The notes beneath the pieces are model-generated. The model ran no database searches, was not told the origin of the DNA, and worked only from the letters and a program-made list of their open reading frames with translations. This document shows, one piece after another, positions 11,828 to 22,347 of a stretch of DNA of 64,000 nucleotides; the first letter of the stretch is position 1; every line of letters begins with the position of its first letter. The stretch covers positions 41,037,920 to 41,101,919 of the forward strand of contig OW386285.2 in NCBI GenBank assembly GCA_936432065.2. The letters run 5' to 3'. This stretch comes from Rutpela maculata. Taxonomy: Eukaryota > Arthropoda > Insecta > Coleoptera > Cerambycidae. Made by a program: the position numbers and the translations under genes.

Positions 11828-12613
11828 TAACTGCAATTATTGGTTAATAACTGAGAAATGAAGCTGAGGGCATAGAAAAATAAATTTCTTTCGGAATTTT
11901 AGAGATTTAAGCTGCTAATTTTAAATAATTAAACATTCAACTAGTTCTAAAGTCGAGTCCCAAGATGTACTCAAAAGACCAGTAGGTACTAGCCACTTAT
12001 TTTATTTAAATTTAAGTTTTTAGTAAATGTTAGTCATTTTGGATCTTGACCCAGCAAAAAATATAGTAAATCTATAAATTAAGCTAAATAAGGTCTTACT
12101 GCTGTAAAGACTCATAACGAATTTGTTTCCGGAAGTAAGTATCTGCTTTCGAAGATAACGAATTATTGAAAACAGCACCTGAATGTTGCATTTCGGTTCT
12201 TTCCAGAAGTTTGAGGACTCCTTGTCTTTACCAAATACAGCCACAGACAGTAAGGGTACACAGCAAGCAGTCTTTTCTTGGACAAAAATTCTTCTGCTCG
12301 TACTCGGTATTTGGAAATTGATTTATTACACTTTAAATAAGCAGTAAATATTTTGGACAGTTCATTTAAATTAGCATGATGGTTCTATTCACTTTTTGAT
12401 AGGATACTTCATAAATGACAATGGAGTACACTTACACTACTACAATTTGGAGTACACCTCAGGGCACGATTTTCGAACTATGCAAAGGACTAAATGATTC
12501 TTGAGTCAAAGAGTTCAGAAGTGACTTTTAAATCAATAAAAGTTTGTTGCTTGTTAGTTTTTCTAAAAAATATTTAAACTTTTCTCTCGTACTTGCAAAC
12601 GTATAAAACCTAC
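11828..12613. other. Intron, no feature seen
   Basis: Sequence between foldback copy 3 and DH exon 7. No protein match or repeat recognised. Confidence 0.5.
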
Positions 12614-12953
12614 CTTAAAAAATAATGATCCGTATTCAGACATTAACGAATCTGACTTTGGTTTATTCTTATTGTACAGTGCATACAAGTAAAACCTCAT
12701 GTCATATTTAAGAAAGATTTGACCAACTTGTAGGGGGTTATTTTCACATTCTTCTAATTCAGTCAGGAAATGTTGACTATGAAATTCGTATATTTTTTCT
12801 ACATTTCCAAATACTGTGTTCCTTTGACCTCTGAGAGCCTGAGGTATATCTTCCCTTTGTAGCTCTGGTATATAATTAACTATAATATAATCTAAAGATT
12901 TCACGTAATCTCGTTCAGTTTCTATCATCTCTTTTATAATATAAGATAAAGTT
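12614..12953 (-). CDS. Puratrophin-1-like RhoGEF, exon 7 (DH domain, first half)
   Basis: The exon is 340 nt, phase 2 in and phase 0 out (acceptor TTTCCAG, donor GTAGGT). It starts TLSYIIKEMIETERDYVKSL, the classic conserved region 1 of the DH (RhoGEF) domain, including the Glu that contacts switch I of the GTPase. It continues through the VFGNVEKIYEFHSQHFL helix (CR2 area) to DSLMSEYGSLFFK. This is the catalytic part that opens the nucleotide pocket of Rho GTPases. The residues usually needed are visible and there is no frame damage. Confidence 0.93.
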
Positions 12954-13008
12954 CTGGAAAGAAAATTTTTGTTATTATATTTATAATTCCGTTTTATACT
13001 TAGCTTAC

Positions 13009-13161
13009 TTTTGAGTCTTTGGGTCCATATTATTATACAAGGCATCAGAAGGCAGATCTAAAGTGGAAGCATGGCAGTAAAGATGGTTATTTGCAGAGAC
13101 GGGGGGGACTTTTCTTCTCTCCTCTGAGTAATGGTCCTCTTCAATATCATCACTACTGCTG
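13009..13161 (-). CDS. Puratrophin-1-like RhoGEF, exon 6 (acidic linker before DH)
   Basis: The exon is 153 nt, phase 2 in and phase 2 out, with acceptor ATTTCAG and donor GTAAG at 13008. It encodes about residues 446-496: a Ser run, the acidic stretch DDIEEDHYSEER, then KVPPVSANNHLYCHAS and a final NMDPKTQK that leads into the DH domain. The splice that follows removes only about 55 bp and joins AA|A (Lys) to the DH start. The acceptor lies in a CAGCAGCAG run, so the exact first codon could shift by one Ser. Confidence 0.8.
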
Positions 13162-13404
13162 CTGAAATATTTAATCGTGATTAATTGCACTCGATTATGA
13201 ATAATAAAATTCAATTTAAATTAATAGATAAAATTTATCTTCAATGATATTAGACGGTTAATACCCATTATAACTGTGCTTGAATTCTTTGAGAGGTCCA
13301 TGGTAAATCCATCTGTTGGAATATATTAGAATATTGTAAACTTACCTTACCTAAAAGGTTCCTAGCAGTTTACTTTTAGTTTTCTACATAGTGGGCTACG
13401 TGGG

Positions 13405-15486
13405 CAAACATTCGAAATAGTATTGTTCTGACCGCTTTAATTTGGTGTGTATACAGGGTGATTCACGTAGGCCGTTCGTTAGAAGTTTTTCAACTTGCAG
13501 TTGGATTATAAACTTGAAACTTGGTGTGCAGCCATAATCGATCATGCCCGTTCTACCTAAAATATTTTCAGTCCTCCAGCTATACAGGGTGTGCCAAAAG
13601 TCGGTACCAACTTTCTTATTTTAAATGGAATCCTACATTTTTTTTTTATATAATTCGATTGGCCTTCCAATTCTGAGTTTATACAACCCAAGTTATCTCA
13701 ATTTATCTGCTACAGGTTTTGATACATGTCAAATTTTTTTGAAAAAAAATCCCGCTGTAGTAGTTTACAAACAAATTTTCATCTCGCAAACCATTCAAAA
13801 TTATGAAACCAAATTGATGAAGCAGTTATCTGCAAGTCCAAGCTAACACCTGATGTCCCATCGGTGGTCCCATCGGTGGTCCCATCTTGTATCATATGGG
13901 CGCAGGCGATTTTCAAATGTCGCAATAAAAATTCGTCAAAAAGTCGATTTTTTTCAAATAACACCTACTGCCTTTTTGACATCATTCGAAAGAAAATTGA
14001 ATTTTAGGGTGAGTTACTTAAGCATTCCCTATACCTAACTTCACCCCCTATCGAGTTATTTAATAAAAATCAAGAAATATCTTATCGTGTCGAGATATAC
14101 CTTGGTTTTTCTGTCATGGAAGCAAAAGACAATCCTCACAATTTACTTAAAAATACGTATGCATATCTATAGTCGTTTTTGAGTTATTGGCATTTTTTGA
14201 AAGAAATATTATTCTTTTTCCTCAAGGGTAGTAGGCTTTGGAAATAATCGTTTCATTTGAATTTTTATTCAAAAATCGTATTGCAACAACAAATAGTAAC
14301 AACAAAATAACAACAAATGAAAAGATTAACAAAATAATTTCTTTGAATACAAATGCTCAATGTGTGTATCATTTTCATTGAGACAGTGAAGAGATTGTGT
14401 TGCTCTTCGAATTTCGAAAGGTTCCAAACGATCAAAAGCTCCAACTTTCTTTCTTTCTAATTTAAAATCGGATTTGTGTACACTAATTCTTTGACCCGAC
14501 CCCATAAATAAAAATCTAAAGGAGTAAGATCCGGAGATCGGGCGGGCCAACGTGTTTCCCCACCAACGATCTTCAAAGAGTTCCATTAACTGGGCATCTA
14601 CGGCTCTAGTCTAAAGTGCGGGATCTCCGTCCATTTGATACCAACGATTAATAAGTCGATTGAGCGGCGTATCAACGAGGTAGTTTTTCACAACTTCTTT
14701 TAAGATTCGCAAATAACCCTCACCATTCAAGTTTTCATCGTACATGAAATATCGCACCTCACTACCCTTTAACAAACAGAAAACATTAATACGAAATTGA
14801 ATTTGATTTTCCACCTCCATTAAAATACGAGGATTTTCGTGAGCCCAGATGATTTTTTGTAAAAAATTACGATCATGAATCCTTATCGTAAATTATTCAC
14901 AAAAGTTGATCCTGCGTACGTAGTCCCCGGGATGTAGTTTTTGTAGGCTTATAAATTTATAAGGATGTAACTTATGACGACAAAGAATTCTCTGCAACCA
15001 GGTATAAGAATTGCGACATTTGAAAATCGCCTGCGCCCATATGGTGCAAGATGGGACCACCGATGGGACATCAGGTGTTAGCCTGGAGTTCCAACTAACT
15101 GCTTCATGGAACGGTTTACGAGATACAAATTTTTTCGTACACTACTACAACGGCAATTTAAAAAAAAGAAGAAATATATCAAGACTCGTAACAGATAAGT
15201 TAACATTGGTTGCTCAAACTCAGAATTGGAAGGCCAATCGAATCATATAAAAAAAAATGTAGGTTTCCATTTAAAATAAGAAAGTTTGTACCGACTTTTG
15301 GCACACCCTGTATACCTGGAGGACTGAAAATACTTTAGGTAGAACGGGCATGATCGATTATGGCTGCACACCAGGTTTCAAGTTTATAATCCAACTGCAA
15401 GTTGAAAAACTAACGAACGGACTACGTGAATCACCCTGTATACACACCAAATTAAAGCGGTCAGAACAATACTATTTCGAATGTTT
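13405..15486. mobile_element. Mariner-superfamily transposon with about 0.5 kb inverted repeats
   Basis: The outer ends AACATTCGAAATAGTATTG (13406) and its complement (to 15486) bound inverted arms of about 500 bp. Each arm contains two nested terminal-like words: TACAGGGTGATTCACGTAG and TACAGGGTGTGCCAAAAG. The centre holds a broken minus-strand transposase (listed separately). A TA target duplication could not be placed with confidence. The nested ends suggest a composite, with one transposon inserted into the ends of another before the arms were inverted. Confidence 0.75.
14326..15010 (-). pseudogene. Broken IS630/Tc1/mariner-type transposase
   Basis: Reading the minus strand from about 14990, pieces appear in order: CRHKLHPYKF; PGDYVRRINFCE; then FLQKIIWAHENPRILMEVEN; then YDENLNGEGYLRILKEVV with NRWYQMDGDPA (normally a QQDGAP catalytic Asp motif); then FEDRWWGNTLARPISGS and FRFLFMG (normally SPDL.P.DFFLWG, degraded); and finally FDRLEPFEIRRATQSLH and HIEHLY. 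The order and wording are those of mariner-like transposases of arthropods. Several frameshifts and the lost second acidic motif mean no activity. Confidence 0.8.
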
Positions 15487-16351
15487 ACAACAGTAATACA
15501 AGTAAAATCGGAAATGCACCGAAGGCGAAAATTTTGAATTTTTCAATGTAAAACAGTCTAAAATTAAAAGTTACAATTTCGACGTAAAAGAATTGCCTTG
15601 AAAAATGGGTTTCGCAATTGTTTAAACAATTTTCGTCTTTGCTGATATATCGCAGGCGGGTACATATACAATTCATTTGGATCGAATTTATTGTGTGTTA
15701 TACAGTGTCCGCCAAGCAGTCTGCAGCATATGGGAAACTCCGTTATTATTGACTTTCTGAAAAATTTTAATTTTGATAAAAGTTAGTGCACAAATGTGTG
15801 TTACTCCATTATTTTTTTGAAATTGCCCCAAAAATAAACTACCAAAATTTTCCACTTTTTTACGCATCATTTCTGAACAATATTTTTAAATATTTTTCTG
15901 TTGTTAATAATTTTCTCTGTTTAATAGTTTCAGCATAAGTAATGGATTCAAATTCACTTTCAAGAACTTTTAGTAGTACTTTTTTGACCAAATAAATATT
16001 TTGGGAAAAGAATGCTGAATTTCTTGATGCAAAGTTGTTCTCTTTTTTACGATGTTAACTTTTTTGAAATGTTTTAATGCGAATCACAAAGAGTTTCATT
16101 TAGCGACTTGTATTAAAATATTTCGAAAAATTTAACATTAGAAAAAAGAGAACAACTATGCACCATATTTTCAAAAATAATTAATTCTCCGATTCAGAAA
16201 AAAATCTATAATCACTATTCTACAGCCTACATGTATTGGAAGTAAAAATAGCAAATCCTTAGTAACTTCGTCATGCTAAATAACAATATAAAAAGCGAAG
16301 GTTCCAGTTGGCTCTGGTTTTGCCAATACAGGTAATAAAGTGTAACGCAGG
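15487..16351. other. Intron, mostly unrecognised
   Basis: Contains TATACAGTGTCCGCCAAGC at about 15700, which resembles the end of another TACAGGGTG-type transposon. No partner end was found. ORFs here show no family wording. Confidence 0.45.
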
Positions 16352-16511
16352 TATAGGGGCCTACAGACGATCCAGCTGCTGGGACCCGACATTGTCGGTA
16401 CGCTTTGAAGATAATTGGAGTTCCAGCGGACCAGTTTACTTTTACGAATGAGTTCAAAGCATGCCGACAAGGCTGGCTCCCTGCCGCTGGATCGTGTGTA
16501 GACCCCTTATA
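16352..16511. mobile_element. Hairpin MITE (TATAGGGGCCTACA ends)
   Basis: About 160 bp with near-perfect terminal inverted repeats: TATAGGGGCCTACAGACGAT at the left, and the complement of GCTGGATCGTGTGTAGACCC with TTATA at the right. An internal imperfect hairpin includes GTTCCAGCGGACCAG. A second member of the family is at 52335-52560. The two short ORFs across it are by-products of the palindrome. Confidence 0.75.
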
Positions 16512-16698
16512 AGCCCTAGTTTATGGGCGGTCCTATCACAAATAACAGGTAGAATCAGAATTCTACGAAAAATAGACATACTAACTACCTACTTCTTTAT
16601 TTGTCACTAAAACTAATATTCATTCTTAGGTAGTCGTGTTTGTTCCTTGTGCATGATAAGTGTTCATTTTCGAAAGTAAATAGTGCTATTTCGAAAAT

Positions 16699-18387
16699 AT
16701 GCCACGAGATTGTGTAAATACACCTAACAACTTTTGTTTTATTTGTGGTGAAGTGACTTTTGATCAAAAACGTAATTTTACTCCCAAAATTAAGAAGGCG
16801 TACCAGTTGTATTTTGGTTGGACAATTAGAGATGAAGACAAAAAATGGGCACCTCATATATTTTGCAGCAATTGTGCGAACAATCCTTGCAGTTGGCTAT
16901 GTGGAAGAGGACATTCAATGGCTTTTGCTGTACCCATGATCTGGCGAGAACCTACAGATCATGTTACCGATTGTTATTTTTGCGTGATACCTCCTATTAG
17001 ACAGGGTATTAACAAGAAAAAAAGAATGGTAATACAATACCCCCATTTACCATCTGCCATTCGCCCGGTTCTCCATAGTAATGAACGACCTATTCCTAAT
17101 CTACCTCAAGAATACAGCCTTGATTCTGACGAAGAATCGGATGATAATGTAGATGACGACTTAGTCCAGTCATCAACATCACAAGATCCCGGTTTTTTCT
17201 GCCGAAGTGTCCGGTGGTGAACCACACAAAATTAATCAACGCGAATTAAGTGATCTTATAAGAGACCTTGACCTGTCCAAGGCAAAAGCGGAGCTTTTTG
17301 CATCTCGATTACAACAATGGAATTTACTACAAGAAAATGTTAAAGTTTCCATGTATTGAAGTCGTCAAAAAGATCTTATATCTTTTTTCAAAATGGAAAA
17401 TGACTTGGTTACCTACAAGGACATTGACGGTTTAATGAGTGCTTTACACATTCCCCATGATCCTAGTGACTGGAGACTTTTTATTGATGCCTCGAAACTT
17501 AGTTTAAAAATTGTGTTACTCCACAATGGAAATAAATTGCCATCAATTCCAATCGCCCATGCTGCCACATGAAGGAAAATTATAGTAACATGAATGTATT
17601 GCTACAAACTATAGAATATAACAAGTATAAGTGGCAGATTTGTGCAGACTTAAAAATGATAGCTATCTTACTTGGTATGCAGCACGTGTATACCAAATAT
17701 TGTTGTTTTCTTTGTGAGTGGGACAGTCGAGCGCGATTAGAACATTACAAAAGAAAAATTTGGCCGCCAAGACTGGGTTTTGAACCAGGAGAAAAAAATG
17801 TTGCTAACATTCCATTAATTGATTCACAAAAGGTAATACTGCCACCACTCCACATAAAACTGGGGCTTATGAAAAACTTGATAAAAGCTATGGACAAAGG
17901 ACGTGCTTTCAGTTATTTAAAACAAAAATTTCCCAGACTTAGTAATGCGAAAATTAAAGAGGGAATTTTTGTGGGTCCTCAAATCAAGAACCTTTTCAAA
18001 GATGCTGAATTTGACAATATTCTAGAAGGTAATGAAAAAGCTGCTTGGAATTCCTTTAAAATGGTAGCAACACACTTTCTCGGTAACAAAAGAGCAGAAA
18101 ACTATAGAGAACTTGTTGGGAATCTTCTTTCTTGCTACCAGAAATTGGGGCGCAATATGTCATTAAAAGTCCACTTTCTACATTCACACCTCTATTACTT
18201 CCAAGAAAACTGTGGTGCAGTAAGTGATGATGAAGAGAGATTCCACCAGGATATTCAAAATACGGAAAAAATATATCAGGGCAAATGGACTTCTGCGATG
18301 TTGGCAGACTACTGTTGGACATGTATCAGATATGCTCCAGAAGTAACTTATAAGAGACGGGCTAAGAAGCGCAAGAAGAATAATTAA
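16699..18387 (+). pseudogene. Broken copy of an arthropod multi-copy zinc-finger gene ('GIFVGPQI' family)
   Basis: Three pieces are collinear. Part 1 (16699-17217) starts MPRDCVNTPNNFCFICGEVT and has Cys pairs (FCFICG, CSNCANNPC, DCYFC), WAPHIFC and PMIWREP, then an acidic stretch. Part 2 (about 17215-17570, another frame) reads INQRELSDLIRDLDLSKAKA, SRLQQWNLLQENVKVS, then an in-frame TGA at 17357, then DWRLFIDASKLSLK and LLHNGNKLPSIPIAHA. Part 3 (17569-18384, a further frame) reads MKENYSNMNVLLQ, KYCCFLCEWDSR, LPPLHIKLGLMKNLIKAMDK, AKIKEGIFVGPQI, FLGNKRAENY and HQDIQNTEKIYQGKW, and ends in a basic KRRAKKRKKNN. Intact relatives of this layout occur in many arthropod genomes in high copy number; their function is not established. 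Two frameshifts and one nonsense codon kill this copy. The upstream half is well preserved, so decay is recent. Confidence 0.8.
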
Positions 18388-18948
18388 TTTTCTGATTAAA
18401 GGGCTTATATTCTAATTATATATATAGTATGTATGTATTTGAAATATATATCAAAATAGCAAATATTTTTTCGCATGATGTAATTAATTGCTTTTTTTAT
18501 TAAAATTATACCATAATATGTGAGTTAGGTCAGGTATTACAATTTTTAGAGCCAACAAATTGTTTTATGACTATGTTAGACATAGCCGGGATCAAAACAA
18601 TGCAAATAAGTGGTTTTGGTTAACGATACAAAATAAAAGTTAAAATTTGTAGGTGTGTGAATTCATTGAACAGTATGAGCCATTACCTTCCCATTTGAAA
18701 AAGAAAAGTTTTCGATAAAAAAGTGGTTTGTTCAGTTTTGGAGGGTTCGTAAATAGTTATTAATGAAATTAAATGAAAAATTATATTTTTCCCTTGGACT
18801 TTACCTTCCGTAGAACAAATTTTGATATTCCAAAGCACTGTAGACGAATGTCTTAAAATGGTTTAAAAAACTGAACATCGACTCAAAAATTCGCGAAAAT
18901 CTCATGGTATACTGAGAATGTTGTCTTGAATCCAAATATGTAAAAATA
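18388..18948. other. Intron, no feature seen
   Basis: Sequence after the zinc-finger pseudogene, including its presumed 3' flank. There is no clear poly(A) tail or duplicated flank, so a retrocopy origin is not supported. Confidence 0.4.
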
Positions 18949-18949
18949 T

Positions 18950-19110
18950 ACAGGGTGTTCCATTTAAAAATCGAAAGTTGCGGTCATTTCCGGGTAAACC
19001 GGAAATGGTCTCATACCGTTATTATGTCCAAAAATCCATTTTTACAGGTAGTTTATGCACCCCAAATGTCAAATGGATAAGTTAAAAAATTAAGGAAATA
19101 TAGGAAGGAG
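18950..19110. mobile_element. Single end of a TACAGGGTG-type DNA transposon
   Basis: Begins TACAGGGTGTTCCATTTAAA followed by AGTTGCGGTCATTTCCGG with a small internal hairpin (CCGGGTAAACCGG). This is the typical start of mariner-like elements. No matching opposite end was found nearby, so it is a solo or truncated end. Confidence 0.5.
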
Positions 19111-19227
19111 CTACTAGCCTGTGACACATGATAAAATATAGCATTTTTCTTTTCGGTGATTTGCCTAACGAATTTTAACAGATCATTTCGCACTTTGTCG
19201 TGTATGATGTTATATTATAAAACAAAC

Positions 19228-19868
19228 CTTTTTACAAATCCATCGCTCCCCTCCTCAATAATACTATCCTGCTGATTGTCCGTATGATCTTGGTTAGATC
19301 CAGCACTAGAACTACCTGCGCTACATAAAGCACAACTTTCCCTATAATATTGACAAGAACATGTTCTTTGCAACTTCTTTTTACTATTATACACACTTTC
19401 ATCACCAACCGAGTTATCAGCAGTCGAAACACCACTATCACACCGAGTACAATCGTTGTGTTCTGTTTCAATTTTTTCTAACAAATTTTCGACACTTTCC
19501 CGTTCCTCTTTAATGCCACCTAGAGGACCACTGTTTTTGCGTTCTAAAGTGTCTCTTCCACCCGCACTGTTATTACATATACAATTTTGCAATGTTTGTA
19601 TGTATTTTTTCTTGAGTTTGTAGGACACAGTGTTCTCCGTATCTGACTCGCAGCAATTACACATTTCACCTGCTGCGTGGTGGTTGCAGTGGTAGATGAA
19701 GGCAAGGGAGCTGACGGATCGTCTCCTTATTTGGGTGTATTGGGATTTTACGGGAGTACTAGACGCACTTATTTCAGCTAATGAGTACGGAGGGCTCTTA
19801 TCCTGATCGTTTTTGTCTTTGTCCGGTGGTTGGTTTGGATCCATGACGCCATCACGTTCCTTGGCGGC
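19228..19868 (-). CDS. Puratrophin-1-like RhoGEF, exon 5 (low-complexity linker)
   Basis: This is the largest exon (641 nt, phase 0 in, phase 2 out). It encodes about residues 232-445 and opens AAKERDGVMDPNQPPDKDK. It has no recognisable folded domain. It contains a basic Ser patch (IRRRSVSSLAF), several cysteine pairs (MCNCCESD, NCICNN, CSCQYY, CALCSAG), an acidic helical stretch (KEERESVENLLEKIE) and a Ser/Gly/Asn/Gln-rich end. Linkers between the spectrin-like and DH domains are poorly conserved and often phosphorylated; phosphorylation here is inference. The donor is AAAAG|GTTTGT at 19227, a slightly weak site supported by the phase of the next exon. Confidence 0.8.
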
Positions 19869-21620
19869 CTGAAATTAAGATGATTGGTTAATAAAGTCGT
19901 TTGAACATAAATGAATTAAAGGCGTAAAATGTTTTATCTCTAGTAAATATTTTTCATATATGGAAGAGTGACGGATATAGGTCGATATTAAATTTCCTTT
20001 GTTTTTAGGGATTTGCAAAAGATGGCAATCAGCATACATTTTAGAGCAGATTATTTTGATATAAACATTATACTTGATAATATTTCTCTTTGTAAATATT
20101 TAGTAATATTATCATATTTATTGATATTCTGCTTTTGTAACTAATATTATTTTATTTACATGAATTTGAGAATGTTTTCATTTTTCGAAAATCGTTGTTA
20201 CTGAGTTAGTAAGTAAAATAGCGAATTTAAGCTGAAATTATTTATCCCGATTTCTTATCTAAGATTCTTTAGTGATTATTCTAGATTAAAATAATATATT
20301 TTTCTTCAAATGTCAGAAAACATGACATTTCTTAACTCATTTTATGACATTGAAGTTTGACTTTTTAGACGGCTTGCGTTGCCATTAACAACAAAGAAAA
20401 GTACTTCTTCTGGAATCGGTCAAGAATGTCTGCTTTTTCGGCGCAATTTCAGATCCCAAAATACGCGATTATAGTATTTTAGTCCGTTGCTAAGCAAATT
20501 TCCCAGACTGTTTTTTTATACATATGACAGTCCAGGAAAGTTACTGTCCGGCTTAGGCACGTAATAGCTATTACTCCCTCGGATGAATCACGGCACGCGC
20601 CTTTGGTTCGTGGCGTAAACGTCATCCTCTTGAGTAATAGCCATCTTTACAAGTTCGTTGAATAATATACTATTATCGCTCATCTTCCATGACACCGAGC
20701 TGTAATAGTTTATTCAACAAAACTATAATAGCTATTACACGCGAGTAGAATGCAATACTTTTTCTACGACTACTCATCACTTGAATAATTTTTTCAGAAC
20801 AAACTTGTGCAAATTAGTTAGAAGCACCTGACAGTAATAAACCCAGATATCCATGACATATATTGGTATTTGCTTGACTAAAAATTATTTTCACACATTA
20901 TTTTAAAATTGCTTAATATTTCTTTACCATATTTGGTAGATAGTGTTAGTGGTCCAAGACGCATAATATCAGCGAAAAATTGGTTCCTCACTATGCCAGG
21001 GGTCCACGGTAGAAGAAGTTTCCACCTCCTAATTTGTAATTGCTTGATAGATTGAATTGGATCATGGCATACGTGATATTTTTATACTCTAAATTGCCTT
21101 TTGTGATTGCTCCACAACTGTTAAATAATGAAAATGAACTCTTGTGATTGGTTCCAGCCCACTGGGTAATGACTTGTTATCCACGGTTGTGAATAATAAG
21201 ACCCATTATCTGTTCAAAAACGTATCTATAATAAATTAATTATTCAATGCATCTGTCTTTACACAAGTTTGGTCAGAAAATTGACAATGTATTTTTATGA
21301 AATTACTACGCTTCAAAACTGTTGTTGATATAATGAAAGTGAATGGAAGAGTACAACTAAATAACTAATTTATTTGTAAGAAAAATACGAACTATATAAT
21401 ATTTATTTAAACTTAAAATAAATTGACAGCGTTTGTGATTTGTTCGTATGTTTATTTTAATCACATATGCAAGGCATACTCAAAAAATGTTGTTGAATCG
21501 CTCTTTCCAGCCAAAATTCAGCTTAACTATTCCTTTTATTTTGATATTTTCAAATAATGTTAATTTTTGAACATCTTAAATTTTGTAATAACAACTATGT
21601 TGTGAAAAAGAATATATGAA
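19869..21620. other. Intron with one hairpin cluster
   Basis: Mostly plain A+T-rich intron. The stretch 20561-20745 contains a 14-bp palindrome GTAATAGCTATTAC and a partial inverted repeat, described separately. Nothing coding is recognised. Confidence 0.5.
20561..20745. repeat. Cluster of TAATAG / CTATTA words with imperfect hairpin
   Basis: GTAATAGCTATTAC at 20561-20574, GAGTAATAGCCAT at about 20633, ACTATTATCGC, CTGTAATAGTTTATTC and TATAATAGCTATTACACG at about 20725 recur within 185 bp. The part CTATTACTCCCTCGGATGA pairs imperfectly with TCATCCTCTTGAGTAATAG. It could be a worn MITE or a cluster of binding sites; the sequence alone does not decide. Confidence 0.45.
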
Positions 21621-21624
21621 AAAA

Positions 21625-21720
21625 AAACATCCAATCTGTGTGGTATTCGAAGACACGATCTTTGGATTGCAAGGCAAAACTTTAGCCACTAGATCATCAC
21701 ACATTACTACAAAAATTGAA
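21625..21720 (-). repeat. tRNA-derived SINE-like fragment
   Basis: On the minus strand, TGATCTAGTGGCTAAAG resembles an A box and GTGTCTTCGAATACCAC resembles a B box at about the spacing of a tRNA gene. In between lies TTGCCTTGCAATCC. The anticodon stem does not close properly, so it is not a working tRNA gene. A degenerate SINE head or tRNA relic is the best reading. Confidence 0.4.
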
Positions 21721-22347
21721 TGTCTTTATTATATATCTTTCGAGAATCATATTTCAACGCATTAGATATATTATTATGAAATATATATTAGTAAAATGTA
21801 TAAACAAAAAAATATATATTATAGAGATAACATTTCGCAAGATTTCTATTTAATTAAAAGCGACAAAAATTAAGAAAATATATATATATTTTTTAATTAA
21901 ATAATTAATAACTTTCTTATTTACTGATGAATTCTCTTCAAAAACAATGGAGTTCTTCCTCTAGCTAACACTAACTTACTGTCCAAACAATTGGACTTTT
22001 CTTTCTTAAGTTATCGTGCTTACAAGAAACGTGATGGATGGACAGATGAACAGACGGACGGACATTTTGAAAAAAATTCAAAGCAAAACTATGTTATTTA
22101 TTCATGCATTTTTTGAAATATTATTACCGTTCTATTTTAGGATTATGAAGAAGGAAACTTTTACCATTGATCATAATTCAAGGATAAACATTAAATAATT
22201 GTTGTGGTACTTTGCACTACATGATGTGTGAAATTTATATTCATGCCTCTTTATTTTACGAAAGGATACCATTGTCTGCTTTAGCTTTGTTTATTTAATA
22301 ATAACATAATAATTACACCAGCATAACTAGCTCAAATTAATAACTAG
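21721..22347. other. Intron, no feature seen
   Basis: Very A+T-rich, with runs such as ATATATATATTTTTTAATTA. ORFs are not credible. Confidence 0.5.

Noticed and set aside
11514..11861. 115-codon ORF
   Set aside because: It lies inside foldback copy 3, in low-complexity sequence without family wording, and is not kept in the other copies.
18056..18322. 88-codon minus-strand ORF
   Set aside because: Antisense shadow of the zinc-finger pseudogene.
21625..21720. Functional tRNA gene
   Set aside because: A and B box-like words exist but the anticodon and acceptor stems do not pair; kept only as a SINE-like fragment.
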